Numbered from the stretch's first letter, positions 55,638 to 64,000 are shown. The stretch is 64,000 nt of DNA from Xanthobacteraceae bacterium (GCA_024508855.1 JANINJ010000107.1:248001-312000); one strand, 5' to 3'. Numbers and translations are program-made. The notes: generated from the sequence alone by a model not told the origin.

Positions 55638-56423
55638 CTATTTGCCTTGCCAAACCGGCTTGCGCTTCTCGGCAAATGCCTTCGGTCCCTCGATGGCATC
55701 CTGACTGGCGTAGGTTTCGACGTGCAGCCTGCCTGCCTCGATCAGTCCCTTGTCGTAGCCGAGGTCCATCGCCGCCAGAATGCTGGCCTTTGCCGCCTTG
55801 ACCGACAGCGGCGCTCCTTCCACGATGCTGCGGGCGAGTTGCAGGGCACGGGCGCGAACGGCGTCCGGCGTGTCCTCGAGATAATTCAGGAAGCCGTAAG
55901 CGGCGAGTTGTTCGATCGGCACGGTCTCGCCGGTGAGAACCAGTTCCATCAGCACCGGCTGCGGCAGCATCCAGAGCATCGGCACTGCCCACGGCGATCC
56001 GCGGCCCATCTTGACCTCGGTGATGCCGGCGCGCGTGCCACGCAACCCGACCCGCAGGTCAGACTTGATCGCCAGCATCATCCCGCCGGCCATCAGCGAC
56101 CCGGTCATCGCGGCGATGATCGGCTTCGAGACGTTGCGCATGGCCGTTTGCATCGGGTCGCGCATCAACGACAAGATATCGACGCCATCACGCTGGCGGA
56201 TTTCGGCGGCCTGCTTGAGATCGAGCCCGGCCGAGAACACGCCGCAATCCGTCGACGTCAGGATGATGACCCGAACCGCAGGATCGCTTTCCACGCGCAC
56301 CCATGCCTCGGTCAAGCCGTTCATCGCCTCGACGGATAGCGCATTCTTGCGTTCGGGCCGGTCGATGGTGACGGTGGCGATGCCGTCTTCAACTGCATAA
56401 AGGATGGGTTCATCACTGGACAT
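55638..56423 (-). CDS. enoyl-CoA hydratase/isomerase family protein
   Basis: A 261-residue crotonase-fold enzyme starting MSSDEPILYAVEDGIATVTI. Oxyanion-hole regions are STDCGVFSAGLDLKQAAEI and ALGLHPGLGG-like position read here as MTGSLMAGGMMLAIKSDLRV. Glu residues for water activation appear in GRGSPWAVPMLWML, which lacks an obvious pair, so an isomerase or another crotonase reaction is possible. The N-terminus is 37 bases from the divergent SDR start, with an operator palindrome between. Confidence 0.85.
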   Translation of the reverse strand: MSSDEPILYAVEDGIATVTIDRPERKNALSVEAMNGLTEAWVRVESDPAVRVIILTSTDCGVFSAGLDLKQAAEIRQRDGVDILSLMRDPMQTAMRNVSKPIIAAMTGSLMAGGMMLAIKSDLRVGLRGTRAGITEVKMGRGSPWAVPMLWMLPQPVLMELVLTGETVPIEQLAAYGFLNYLEDTPDAVRARALQLARSIVEGAPLSVKAAKASILAAMDLGYDKGLIEAGRLHVETYASQDAIEGPKAFAEKRKPVWQGK

Positions 56424-56442
56424 CGGCCGACCCTTTCACAAA

Positions 56443-56460
56443 ATCTAACATCTGTTAGAA
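56443..56460. promoter_or_regulatory. palindromic operator, copy 1
   Basis: ATCTAACATCTGTTAGAA reads 17 of 18 as the reverse complement of the copy-2 sequence. It lies 20 bases upstream of the enoyl-CoA hydratase ATG on the minus strand and 48 bases upstream of the SDR start. Confidence 0.75.
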
Positions 56461-56507
56461 TGCATGCCACCGCCAACCATAACCGGAATGGAAACGTCAG
56501 GACAACC

Positions 56508-57359
56508 ATGCAGCAACTTCCCAAGATGCGTTTTGCGCCCGATCTGTTGGCGGACCGTGTTGCGCTGGTCACCGGCGGCGGCACCGGCATGGGCCGCGCG
56601 ACTGCGACGGAGATGGCGCGCTGCGGTGCCCGGATCGCCGTGCTTGGGCGACGAATCGAACCGATCGAGGATTGCACCAGAGAAATTCAGGCAGCCGGTG
56701 GTGAGGCTATTGCCATATCGGCAGATATCCGTGATCCCGAACAGATCGAGGCTGCGATGCTGCGGATCAAGCAGCACTTCGGCAAGCTCGACATTCTGGT
56801 CAACAACGCCGGCGGCCAGTTCGTTTCGCCGGCCCGCGATCTCAATAACAAGGGTTTCGAGACCGTCATTCGCAACAATCTGATCGGCTCATGGCAAATG
56901 ACCAAGGCTGTGGCCGATCATTTCATGCTGCAGCATGGCGGCTCGATCGTGTTCGTCACGGCCTGCGTACGTTCCGGCCTGAGCGGGTTCGTCCATACCG
57001 CGGCAGCGCGCGGCGGCGTGCTGGCGATGATGAAGACGCTGGCCTTCGAATGGGCCGAATTCGGCATTCGCTTGAACTGCGTCGCGCCCGGTACCGTAAA
57101 GACGGAGGGTATGGGTCATTATCCGATCGATCCCGAACAGTGGCTCAAGCTCAATCGCAATGTGCTCGGCCACATGGGCGACGTCGAAGATATCGCCGCG
57201 GCCATCATCTTTCTCAGTTCACCGCTCGGCAAATTTGTCACCGGAGAGGAATGGTACATCGACGGTGGCGAAACGTTGCATCTGGCGCACGATGCCCGAC
57301 AGATGATCGATGCCATGAAATTTGCCACACGCGCGCGCGGCGACGGCAAGTCGACATAA
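56508..57359 (+). CDS. SDR family enoyl-CoA reductase-like protein
   Basis: A 283-residue short-chain dehydrogenase starting MQQLPKMRFAPDLLADRVAL, with AGGA six bases upstream; the earlier ATG at 56460 overlaps the operator. It has TGGGTGMGRATATEM for NAD(P), LVNNAGGQF, and a region GFVHTAAARGGVLAMMKTLA where most SDRs have Tyr-x-x-x-Lys. The Tyr is replaced as in 2,4-dienoyl-CoA and trans-2-enoyl-CoA reductases, and the Lys is kept. So it more likely reduces a CoA thioester double bond than a hydroxyl. It is the first gene of the plus-strand operon with the acyl-CoA dehydrogenase. Confidence 0.85.
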   Translation: MQQLPKMRFAPDLLADRVALVTGGGTGMGRATATEMARCGARIAVLGRRIEPIEDCTREIQAAGGEAIAISADIRDPEQIEAAMLRIKQHFGKLDILVNNAGGQFVSPARDLNNKGFETVIRNNLIGSWQMTKAVADHFMLQHGGSIVFVTACVRSGLSGFVHTAAARGGVLAMMKTLAFEWAEFGIRLNCVAPGTVKTEGMGHYPIDPEQWLKLNRNVLGHMGDVEDIAAAIIFLSSPLGKFVTGEEWYIDGGETLHLAHDARQMIDAMKFATRARGDGKST

Positions 57360-57421
57360 CTTCCAGTCCGCAATGCTTATGCGGTCGTACCGGAGAGCGA
57401 AGTTCAGCGGGGAGAATGCCA

Positions 57422-58588
57422 ATGAATTATGCGCTCAGCGAGCAGCAACAGGCTTTCCGCGATGCCGCCGCACGGTTCGCGAAAGAGCGACTGGCGCCAC
57501 ACTATCAGGCACGTGCGCGCGAGCATCGCATCGATCGCGCGATGGTGGCAGAGATGGGCGCGCTCGGCCTGATCGGGGCCGATATACCCGAAGCCTATGG
57601 TGGCCTTGGCGAAAGCAGTGTGACTGCAGGCGTGATCATCGAGCAGATTGCCTATGCCGATTTCAACGCCAGCTATGTGCAGTTGCTGGCGTCACTGATG
57701 GGCGGCATGGTGGCGCAGCACGCGACGCCGGAAGTCGCACGGCACTGGCTACCGAAAGTCGTCAGCGGCGAGGCCATCATCGGCCTCGGCCTGACCGAAC
57801 CGCGAGGCGGTTCCGACGCCGCCAATCTCATTCTGCGCGCCGAACGATCCGGCAACGGCTACCGGCTCAATGGCGAGAAAACATCGATCAGCTTTTCCGA
57901 TCAGTGCGACGCCGCAGTCATCTTCGCCCGGACAGGCAAGGTCGAAGATGGCGCGCGCGGCGTCAGTGCCTTTTTCGTCGACATGAACCAGAACGGAATC
58001 ACCCGCACCCGTTTCGACGACATCGGCACCAGGCCAGTCGGACGCGGGTCGCTGTTCTTTGACGACGTGTTCGTGCCGACAGAATGCTTGATGGCGGAGG
58101 AGAACAAAGGCTTCTCCAAGATCATGTCGGGCTTCGATTACAGCCGCGCATTGATCGGGTTGGAGTGCATCGGCCCGGCTCAGGCGTCTGTCGATGAAGC
58201 CTGGCAATATGCCAGCGAACGCACCGCCTTCGCGCGGCCGATCGCACAGTTTCAGGGCGTCAGCTTCCCGTTGGCAGAGGCAGAAACCCAGCTCACGATG
58301 ATGCGGCAGCTTTGTTACTACACGCTGTCGCTGCGAGATCGCGGCCTCGCTCATACGGCCGAGGCAGCCATGTGCAAATGGTATGTGCCGAAAACGACCT
58401 GCGAAATCATCCACCAATGCCTGCTGACTCACGGCCATTTCGGTTACACCACCGACCTGCCGTTCCATCAGCGCTATCTCGATGTCATGGGACTACAGAT
58501 CGGCGATGGCACAGCGCAGATCCAGAAACTGGTCATCGCCCGCGAGAAAGTCGGTCGGATTGCGGTTCAATACGCCAAGCAGACTTGA
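57422..58588 (+). CDS. acyl-CoA dehydrogenase
   Basis: A 388-residue flavoprotein starting MNYALSEQQQAFRDAAARFA behind GGGGAG at 7 bases spacing. It has YGGLGESSVTAGVIIEQIAY, GLGLTEPRGGSDAANLILRA (FAD region), KTSISFSDQCDAA, the late SFPLAEAETQLTMMRQL and a Gly-rich end. The usual catalytic Glu lies in the QVFGGNGY-like region, read here as LTHGHFGYTTDLPFHQRYLD. It oxidises an acyl-CoA to the 2-enoyl-CoA. I recall similar proteins annotated as cyclohexanecarboxyl-CoA dehydrogenases; the substrate here is unproved. Confidence 0.9.
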   Translation: MNYALSEQQQAFRDAAARFAKERLAPHYQARAREHRIDRAMVAEMGALGLIGADIPEAYGGLGESSVTAGVIIEQIAYADFNASYVQLLASLMGGMVAQHATPEVARHWLPKVVSGEAIIGLGLTEPRGGSDAANLILRAERSGNGYRLNGEKTSISFSDQCDAAVIFARTGKVEDGARGVSAFFVDMNQNGITRTRFDDIGTRPVGRGSLFFDDVFVPTECLMAEENKGFSKIMSGFDYSRALIGLECIGPAQASVDEAWQYASERTAFARPIAQFQGVSFPLAEAETQLTMMRQLCYYTLSLRDRGLAHTAEAAMCKWYVPKTTCEIIHQCLLTHGHFGYTTDLPFHQRYLDVMGLQIGDGTAQIQKLVIAREKVGRIAVQYAKQT

Positions 58589-58645
58589 CCGCGGCGGCTG
58601 CTTCGACCAGCGCTACGCTCGGACGATGAAATGCACTGACCAATG

Positions 58646-59326
58646 TTATTTTTCCGGGGCAAACGCCCAATTGGCGGCGCCGGCCTGTTCGGTGCCGAGT
58701 TGCCAGAGCTTCGGGTAGGTCTTCCGCATATCCTCAAGCAGCGCATCGATCGGCGGATCGGCAAACCAGCCACGATCGTTGACGTATTCCATATGCCGCT
58801 GGTTCTTGGCATCGAATTCGTGAAACAGCGCGTCGCTCATTCCATCGAAGATCAGTTGCTTGACGCCAAAACGTTCGCACAATTCGGTATTGAATGCTGG
58901 CGTCACCTTGAACATCTTGCCGTCCAGCCATAGCGCAACGTAGCCGTGGTAGATGAACAGATCGGTTCCCATCAGGTCGGCCAGTTTCGGCGAATTCAGA
59001 TGGTTGCGGACATCGGCGAAACCGACCGCCGCCGGAATTCCGGCGGCTCGCAACGCAGCCGTCAACAGGATCGCCTTCGGCACGCAGTAATTCGAAGCGC
59101 GTTGCGCAATCCGGCTGGCGCGATAGTCGTCGGGCGTCACACCCAGATGAAACGGATCGTATTTGATACGATCGCGCACTGCATCGAACAAACGAATGGC
59201 CTTCGTCTTCGCCGACTGGTCGGGTGCGTCGCGGAGCGCAAGCGAAACGAACTCCCGTACCGCATCGGCATCGCTGTCGACGAATGACGTCGGCAACAGA
59301 AGTTCAGCATGAGAGATATCAGCCAT
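58646..59326 (-). CDS. transglutaminase-like protein in the acyl-CoA cluster
   Basis: A 226-residue protein of the transglutaminase/protease-like superfamily. The nucleophile Cys81 lies in RASNYCVPKAILLTAALRAA (20), and His127 in FIYHGYVALWLDGK. The third residue, normally Asp in a W/D-P-type phrase, is Thr142 (FKVTPAFNTEL), so a standard Cys-His-Asp triad is not complete. No signal peptide or membrane segment is seen; it is probably cytoplasmic. It is divergent from the CoA ligase across operator copy 2. What it acts on is unknown; a Cys-linked acyl transfer is one possibility. Confidence 0.8.
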   Translation of the reverse strand: MADISHAELLLPTSFVDSDADAVREFVSLALRDAPDQSAKTKAIRLFDAVRDRIKYDPFHLGVTPDDYRASRIAQRASNYCVPKAILLTAALRAAGIPAAVGFADVRNHLNSPKLADLMGTDLFIYHGYVALWLDGKMFKVTPAFNTELCERFGVKQLIFDGMSDALFHEFDAKNQRHMEYVNDRGWFADPPIDALLEDMRKTYPKLWQLGTEQAGAANWAFAPEK

Positions 59327-59354
59327 GTCCGGTCATCCCGAGCTCTCGAAACTA

Positions 59355-59372
59355 TTCTAACAGATGTTAGAA
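59355..59372. promoter_or_regulatory. palindromic operator, copy 2
   Basis: TTCTAACAGATGTTAGAA is an almost perfect 18-bp palindrome (TTCTAACA and TGTTAGAA with a GA centre) between the transglutaminase-like gene and the CoA ligase. Confidence 0.8.
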
Positions 59373-59446
59373 ATGGACTGTTGTCAATCGACCGATAGCG
59401 GTATTGTCGATCCATGGTCCTTTGAATTCGGAATAACGAAATAGCG

Positions 59447-61408
59447 ATGAACGAGATGAATTCATATGCCTGGCAACCTCCGTCAGACCTGGTGGCGCAG
59501 AGCAATCTGACTGCGTTCTTGCGCATGACCGGTCAGCCGAACTACGATGCACTGGCGACAAAAGCCGAAGCCGATCGGGCGTGGCTGATGGAAGCCGTGT
59601 TCAAGTTCTGCGACGTGCGGTTTTATCGGCGCTACGACCAGATGCTCAACGTTTCGCGTGGCGAACCGTGGGCACGCTGGTGCGTGGGCGGCACTACCAA
59701 CATCGTACTGAACTGCATCGACAAGCATCGCGACACGCCGATCTGGGATCAGACTTTCCTGGTGTGGGAGGGCGAAGACCCCCACGAGCAACGGACACTA
59801 AGCTACCGCGAACTCGATCGCGACGTCGGCCGCCTCGCCCAAGGATTGCGTGATCTCGGTGTCGGCCGGGGCGACGTGGTGGCGCTCTATATGCCAAACC
59901 TGCCGGAAACATTCGTTGCATTTTTCGCGGTGTTGAAACTTGGCGCTATCGTGCTGCCGCTGTTTTCCGGATTTGGCCCGAGCCCAATTCAGTCGCGATT
60001 GAATCATGGCGAGGCAAAAGTCGTCATCACCGCCAATGGAACCTACCGTCGCGGCGCTGCGGCTCCGCTGAAGTCGGTGCTCGACGACGCCCTGCGATCC
60101 GCACCAAGCGTGCAGCATGTCGTCGTGGCCGATCGCGGCAATATCGCGGTCGATACATCCATGCAGCACGGCCGCGACCGTTGGTGGCACGACGTCGTGG
60201 CCGGGAAGGACGGCGTTATAGCAACAGAGCAGATGCAAGCCGAGGACCCGGCGATTTTGCTCTACACCTCGGGCACGACCGGCGAGCCCAAAGGCTGCGT
60301 CTGGACGCAAATCGGGTTCATCGGATCGATGGTCACGCGTGACATGATCATCTGCGGTGATTTCAAAGCGAGCGACCGCTTCTTTTTCATGAGCGACATG
60401 GGGTGGATGGTCGGCGCGATGTGCGCCTGCATCCCGAGCTTTGCCGGCGCGAGCCTGCTGATCGCCGAGGGTACACCGGATTTTCCCGATACCGGGCGCT
60501 TCTGGCGACTGATTCAGGACCACCGCGTCAGCTATCTCGGCGTCTCGCCGACCATCGTCCGCAGCCTGATGCGCTACGGCGACGAGATCGAGCGCTACGA
60601 TCTTTCCAGTCTGCGCATCACGGCTTCCGGCGGCGAGGCCTGGACTCCTGCGCCATGGCAATGGTTTTTCGAGCATGTCTGCAAACGCAGGATCCCGATC
60701 ATCAACATCTCCGGCGGCACCGAAGTCGGCGGCTGCATCTTTACCGGCACGCCGAACCATCCGATGAACCCAGGCTCGTTTTCGAGGCCGGCATTGGGCG
60801 TCGGCGCAGACATCGTCGATCTCACCGGTAATCGCGCGCCTCCGGGCGAAGTAGGCGAACTGGTGCTGCGCCACTCGTCCATCGGCCTGACCAAAAGCCT
60901 GTGGAAGGCCGACGCACGCTATCTGGAGAGTTACTGGAACACGCTGCCCGAGCTCTGGGTACACGGCGATTTCGCCATGCGCGGGCATGATGGGCTGTAC
61001 TACATCCTCGGCCGATCCGACGACACCATCAAGATTTCCGGCAAGCGCACCGGCCCGGCGGAACTGGAAGGCATCCTGATCGGAACCGGCAAGATCGCCG
61101 AGGCTGCCGTGTTCGGCATACCTCATCCGGTGAAGGGATCGTCTATCGTCTGCGCCTGCGTCTTGATGCCGAACATCGCCGAATCCGGTGTCGCAGAAGA
61201 ACTATCCGCCGCAATCGTCCGCGGCATGGGCGCATCCTATCGACCGGAACGCATCCTCTTTGTCGACGATCTGCCGCGCACCCGCAACCTGAAGATCATG
61301 CGGCGGGTGTTACGCGCGGTATTCGAAAATCGGGATCCCGGCGACCTTTCGTCGCTGGCCAATCCCGAAGCCGTCGACAAGTTGCGCGACAAGCTGCGCG
61401 TTGGTTGA
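59447..61408 (+). CDS. AMP-dependent acyl-CoA ligase (acetoacetyl/acyl-CoA synthetase-like)
   Basis: A 653-residue adenylate-forming enzyme starting MNEMNSYAWQPPSDLVAQSN. The nucleotide loop is LLYTSGTTGEPKGCVW, followed by INISGGTEVGGCIFTGTPN, WVHGDFAMRGHDGLYYILGR and DDTIKISGKRTGPAELEGIL. The late NLKIMRRVLRAVFENRDPG keeps the catalytic Lys region (usually SGKIMRR). It activates a carboxylic acid as acyl-AMP and transfers it to CoA. With the dehydrogenase, SDR and hydratases it would begin the pathway. The acid is not identifiable. Confidence 0.92.
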   Translation: MNEMNSYAWQPPSDLVAQSNLTAFLRMTGQPNYDALATKAEADRAWLMEAVFKFCDVRFYRRYDQMLNVSRGEPWARWCVGGTTNIVLNCIDKHRDTPIWDQTFLVWEGEDPHEQRTLSYRELDRDVGRLAQGLRDLGVGRGDVVALYMPNLPETFVAFFAVLKLGAIVLPLFSGFGPSPIQSRLNHGEAKVVITANGTYRRGAAAPLKSVLDDALRSAPSVQHVVVADRGNIAVDTSMQHGRDRWWHDVVAGKDGVIATEQMQAEDPAILLYTSGTTGEPKGCVWTQIGFIGSMVTRDMIICGDFKASDRFFFMSDMGWMVGAMCACIPSFAGASLLIAEGTPDFPDTGRFWRLIQDHRVSYLGVSPTIVRSLMRYGDEIERYDLSSLRITASGGEAWTPAPWQWFFEHVCKRRIPIINISGGTEVGGCIFTGTPNHPMNPGSFSRPALGVGADIVDLTGNRAPPGEVGELVLRHSSIGLTKSLWKADARYLESYWNTLPELWVHGDFAMRGHDGLYYILGRSDDTIKISGKRTGPAELEGILIGTGKIAEAAVFGIPHPVKGSSIVCACVLMPNIAESGVAEELSAAIVRGMGASYRPERILFVDDLPRTRNLKIMRRVLRAVFENRDPGDLSSLANPEAVDKLRDKLRVG

Positions 61409-61459
61409 ATTGCACGTGCGAGACCGGGCAAACCCGGCCTCGCAACTCCGTATTGCTGC

Positions 61460-62269
61460 TTAGATCGGACAATCCTGCGGAAATACCGGCTTGCGCTTCT
61501 CCAGATGCGAGGCCAGTCCCTCACGCGCTTCTGCGCCTGCAAAACCAAGAATTTCCAGCGCGGTCGAGGTGTCGAACAGCGGGCCGTTGACACGCAGCCA
61601 GTTGTTCAGCGCATACTTGGTCCAGCGGATGGCGCTCTGGGCGCCGTTCGACAGGTCTTCGGCAGTTTCCAGCGCGATCCGCTGCAGGTCCGCATCCTCA
61701 ACACACAGCGAAACCAGTCCGATCCGCTCGGCTTCCTCGCCCGACAACGGCTTGCAGGTCAGAAGATAGTATTTCGCCTTGGCCAAGCCGCACAGCAACG
61801 GCCAGATGATGCACGCAACGTCGCCGGCGGCAACGCCGAGTCGGGTATGCCCATCGACGATTTTTGCGGATTTTCCGCAAATCGACACGTCGGCAAGGAT
61901 TCCCACCACAAGCCCCGCTCCGACCGCAACGCCGTTGATCGCCGAAATGATCGGCTTGTTGCAATTGATGACGTTATAGACGAGGTCCTTGGCTTCCTTC
62001 CAGGTCGCCATGCGGGCAACCGGATTATCCAGGATGCTCTTGATCAGCTCGAAGTCGCCGCCGGCCGAGAATGCCTTGCCCGCGCCGGTAACGATGACGG
62101 CATTGATGTCGGGATCGTCATTGATGTCGCGCCAGATGTGGGTGAGCTGGGTGTGGGTTTCGGCATCGACCGAGTTATAGGTCTCCGGCCGATCGAACGT
62201 CAGCCGCAGAATGCGCTTCGACGGATAATCCAGTTTCAGCTTGGTATAGGCGGCGTAACGATTTGACAT
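61460..62269 (-). CDS. enoyl-CoA hydratase family protein
   Basis: A 269-residue crotonase-fold enzyme starting MSNRYAAYTKLKLDYPSKRI, with GAGGA six bases before that ATG (the Met two codons upstream lies too close to it). Oxyanion phrases are AGKAFSAGGDFELIKSI and ISAINGVAVGAGLVVGILAD. The block RLGVAAGDVACIIWPLLCG holds Asp where crotonases carry the second catalytic residue. It is divergent from the second CoA ligase across operator copy 3. Confidence 0.9.
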   Translation of the reverse strand: MSNRYAAYTKLKLDYPSKRILRLTFDRPETYNSVDAETHTQLTHIWRDINDDPDINAVIVTGAGKAFSAGGDFELIKSILDNPVARMATWKEAKDLVYNVINCNKPIISAINGVAVGAGLVVGILADVSICGKSAKIVDGHTRLGVAAGDVACIIWPLLCGLAKAKYYLLTCKPLSGEEAERIGLVSLCVEDADLQRIALETAEDLSNGAQSAIRWTKYALNNWLRVNGPLFDTSTALEILGFAGAEAREGLASHLEKRKPVFPQDCPI

Positions 62270-62386
62270 GGACATTCCTCACCGATCGATTGGCCTGCCT
62301 TGCGCACGCCAGGCTTGTCATATTGTCGAGCTAATCCGCAGCCATCAATCTGACGATTACCATCGCCATGACTTGCTATGAATTAT

Positions 62387-62404
62387 TTCGAACAGATGTT
62401 AGAA
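62387..62404. promoter_or_regulatory. palindromic operator, copy 3
   Basis: TTCGAACAGATGTTAGAA differs from copy 2 at one base (G for T). It lies 118 bases before the enoyl-CoA hydratase start on the minus strand and 120 bases before the CoA ligase start on the plus strand. Confidence 0.75.
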
Positions 62405-62523
62405 TTTAAGTTGGATCGGTCGACGCCGCAAGCGTAGACTTGTCGTCACCGATCAGGCGTCCCGAGTTGACGGGGCATCATGAACATAGAAGCGCAAAAT
62501 AGCGTCGTTCTGGAGGAAACTTG

Positions 62524-64000
62524 ATGGCAGGCGAGCACGACAACTCGCTGACGACGATGGCGGGAGCTTTGCCGACAATCGGCAGCCTGTTTCGTGCACG
62601 CGCGCAAATCCAGAAATCCGAGATTGCGATTGAATATGGCGACCGCCGCATCAGCTATGCCAAATTGCTGGAACGGGTCGAGCGGGTGACTGCCGTGCTG
62701 GCAGGCCACGGGCTGGTGCGCGGCGATCGCGTGGCGCTGCTGTCGCGCAACCGGCCGGAATATCTCGAGGTCGAGTTGGCCGCAGCCAATCTCGGCATCA
62801 TCACCGCGTGTTTGAACTGGCGCCTTTCGAGGCGCGAACTCACCTATTGCATCGATCTGGTCTCGCCTAAACTCCTGATCGCCGAGGAAGAACTCGCTGC
62901 CAATCTGGAAACCTCTGCATGCGATGGCTGCCCGATCGTTATCATCGGCGAGGAATATGAGCGATTGCTGCAACAGCAGACCGGTCAGCAGTCGGCGAAC
63001 GACATAGACCCCGAGGACGGACTGGTCATTCTTTACACCAGCGGCACCACCGGCCTGCCCAAGGGCGCGGTGATTTCGCACCGTGCGATGGCCGCGCGCG
63101 CAATGGTTTTCACTTCCGAACTGGGCATTGCGCATGACGATGCCTTTGTCGCATGGGCTCCGCTGTTCCATATGGCATCGACGGATCATAGCCTCGCGAC
63201 GCTGCTTCGCGGCGGCACGGTGATCCTCGTCGATGGCTTTCAAGTCGAGCCGCTGCTGTCGGCCCTGCAGCGCCATCGGATCGGCTGGTTCGTTTTGATT
63301 CCGGGTATGATCGAAGCCTTCATCGCCGGCTTTCGCGCCAATCCGGTCGCAGTCAAAGGCGTCGGCACGTGCGGCGCCATGGCCGATCTGGTCCCACCAC
63401 ATGTTCTCGCCGAAGTGACGGAATTATTGCAGGCACCCTATCTCAACTCGTTCGGCTCGACCGAAACCGGCCTGCCACCTGCAACCAGAGACCGGATTCC
63501 GATCGGCACAACGCCTGCCCGATTGTCAAAGCTGCAGAATGCGTTCTGTGAAATCAAACTGGTCGATCCCGCCGACAAGGAAGTGGCGGATGGATTTCCC
63601 GGCGAGCTCGCGGTGCGCGGACCGACGTTATTCTCCGGATACTGGCAGGCCGAAGCGACCAACGCCCATGATTTTCGCGGCGGCTGGTTCCATATGGGCG
63701 ACGTTTTTCGCCGCAACGCGGACGGTTCACTCGATTTCGTCGACCGCGCCAAATACATGATCAAGACCGGCGGCGAAAACGTTTATCCCGCCGAGATCGA
63801 ACGGGTTCTCGTAAGTGACGCGCGCGTCACCGAAGCCACCGTGATCCGGGCGCCCGACGCCAAATGGGGCGAGGTTCCCGTGGCCTTCGTCGCGCGCCGG
63901 GACGAAACCATCACCGAAGCGGACTTGCTCAGCCTCTGCCGGCGCGATCTTGCTGGTTACAAATGCCCACGGCAGTTTCACTTCATCGACTTCGCAGATT
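62524..64000 (+). CDS. AMP-dependent acyl-CoA ligase, 3' end outside window
   Basis: At least 492 codons from MAGEHDNSLTTMAGALPTIG (a TTG one codon before is also possible, behind GGAAAC); the gene runs off the right edge, so the last few dozen residues are missing. It has LVILYTSGTTGLPKGAVISH for the nucleotide, LNSFGSTETGLPPATR, LAVRGPTLFSGYWQAEATNA (20) and YMIKTGGENVYPAEIERVLV. It is a different branch from the first ligase and resembles fatty-acid/aryl-CoA ligases. Its operator is copy 3. Confidence 0.93.
   Translation, partial: MAGEHDNSLTTMAGALPTIGSLFRARAQIQKSEIAIEYGDRRISYAKLLERVERVTAVLAGHGLVRGDRVALLSRNRPEYLEVELAAANLGIITACLNWRLSRRELTYCIDLVSPKLLIAEEELAANLETSACDGCPIVIIGEEYERLLQQQTGQQSANDIDPEDGLVILYTSGTTGLPKGAVISHRAMAARAMVFTSELGIAHDDAFVAWAPLFHMASTDHSLATLLRGGTVILVDGFQVEPLLSALQRHRIGWFVLIPGMIEAFIAGFRANPVAVKGVGTCGAMADLVPPHVLAEVTELLQAPYLNSFGSTETGLPPATRDRIPIGTTPARLSKLQNAFCEIKLVDPADKEVADGFPGELAVRGPTLFSGYWQAEATNAHDFRGGWFHMGDVFRRNADGSLDFVDRAKYMIKTGGENVYPAEIERVLVSDARVTEATVIRAPDAKWGEVPVAFVARRDETITEADLLSLCRRDLAGYKCPRQFHFIDFAD

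Noticed and set aside
55638-62275. Assignment of the acyl-CoA cluster to cyclohexanecarboxylate degradation
   Set aside because: The dehydrogenase resembles annotated cyclohexanecarboxyl-CoA dehydrogenases from memory, but the ring-opening hydrolase and the hydroxy-acyl dehydrogenase of that pathway are not present, so the substrate is left open.

Overview
The window reads as chromosomal DNA of an alphaproteobacterium of the order Hyphomicrobiales, most likely family Nitrobacteraceae (Bradyrhizobium, Rhodopseudomonas, Afipia or a relative). The reasons are the high GC content, the rhizobial-type glycerol ABC operon glpD-glpS-glpT-glpP-glpQ-glpU-glpV, the small proteins of a type I remember from Bradyrhizobium, and three kinds of intergenic palindrome that I recognise as typical of that family. 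No placement was tested by alignment. I saw no rRNA, tRNA, CRISPR array, insertion sequence or phage gene. Genes are densely packed on both strands.

Layout. 1-942: 3' end of a TonB-dependent receptor. 1010-4165: acetyltransferase, Nudix hydrolase, phosphoesterase and two small conserved proteins. 4294-7579: a ScfR/RamB-type regulator divergent from isocitrate lyase (aceA), with a palindromic operator candidate between them and a terminator after aceA. 7602-13830: an inverted repeat, a lytic transglycosylase, small conserved genes, a carboxymuconolactone decarboxylase-like protein, an SDR, an old yellow enzyme, a TPR protein and an uncharacterised protein. 13945-15789: an alpha/beta hydrolase fused to a membrane domain. 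16006-24698 (minus strand): glpR and the complete glycerol uptake and oxidation operon. 24801-31327 (minus): a beta-oxidation operon (acyl-CoA dehydrogenase, thiolase, FadB-like protein, thioesterase) and a small gene. 31544-37125 (minus): an RND efflux operon with its TetR regulator and a flavin reductase. 37288-40216: MFS transporter, CsbD-like stress protein, trhO and slyX.

40325-45521: a TPP riboswitch followed by thiO-thiS-thiG-thiE, a membrane protein and thiC. 45718-49713: outer-membrane beta-barrel, methyltransferase, CBS-BON protein, DUF1080 protein, RidA-like protein and a ClpP-like secreted protein. 49825-50250: a GC-rich non-coding element with strong RNA-like folding. 50311-54735: a promoter, a cobalamin riboswitch and nrdA-nrdB. 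The nrdB product has Phe where the radical Tyr normally sits, so it looks like a class Ic (Mn/Fe) enzyme. 54866-64000: a TetR regulator followed by a fatty- or cyclic-acid catabolic cluster (two CoA ligases, acyl-CoA dehydrogenase, SDR, two enoyl-CoA hydratases, a transglutaminase-like protein). Three near-identical 18-bp palindromes lie in its three divergent intergenic regions.

The points I find most unusual are: (1) the three-site palindrome that defines a compact regulon containing a transglutaminase-like protein; (2) the two glycerol transporter ATPases, whose defects complement each other so that only one of the two composite ATP sites looks complete; (3) the Phe-type NrdB under a B12 riboswitch; and (4) the folded, possibly multicopy element upstream of that riboswitch.
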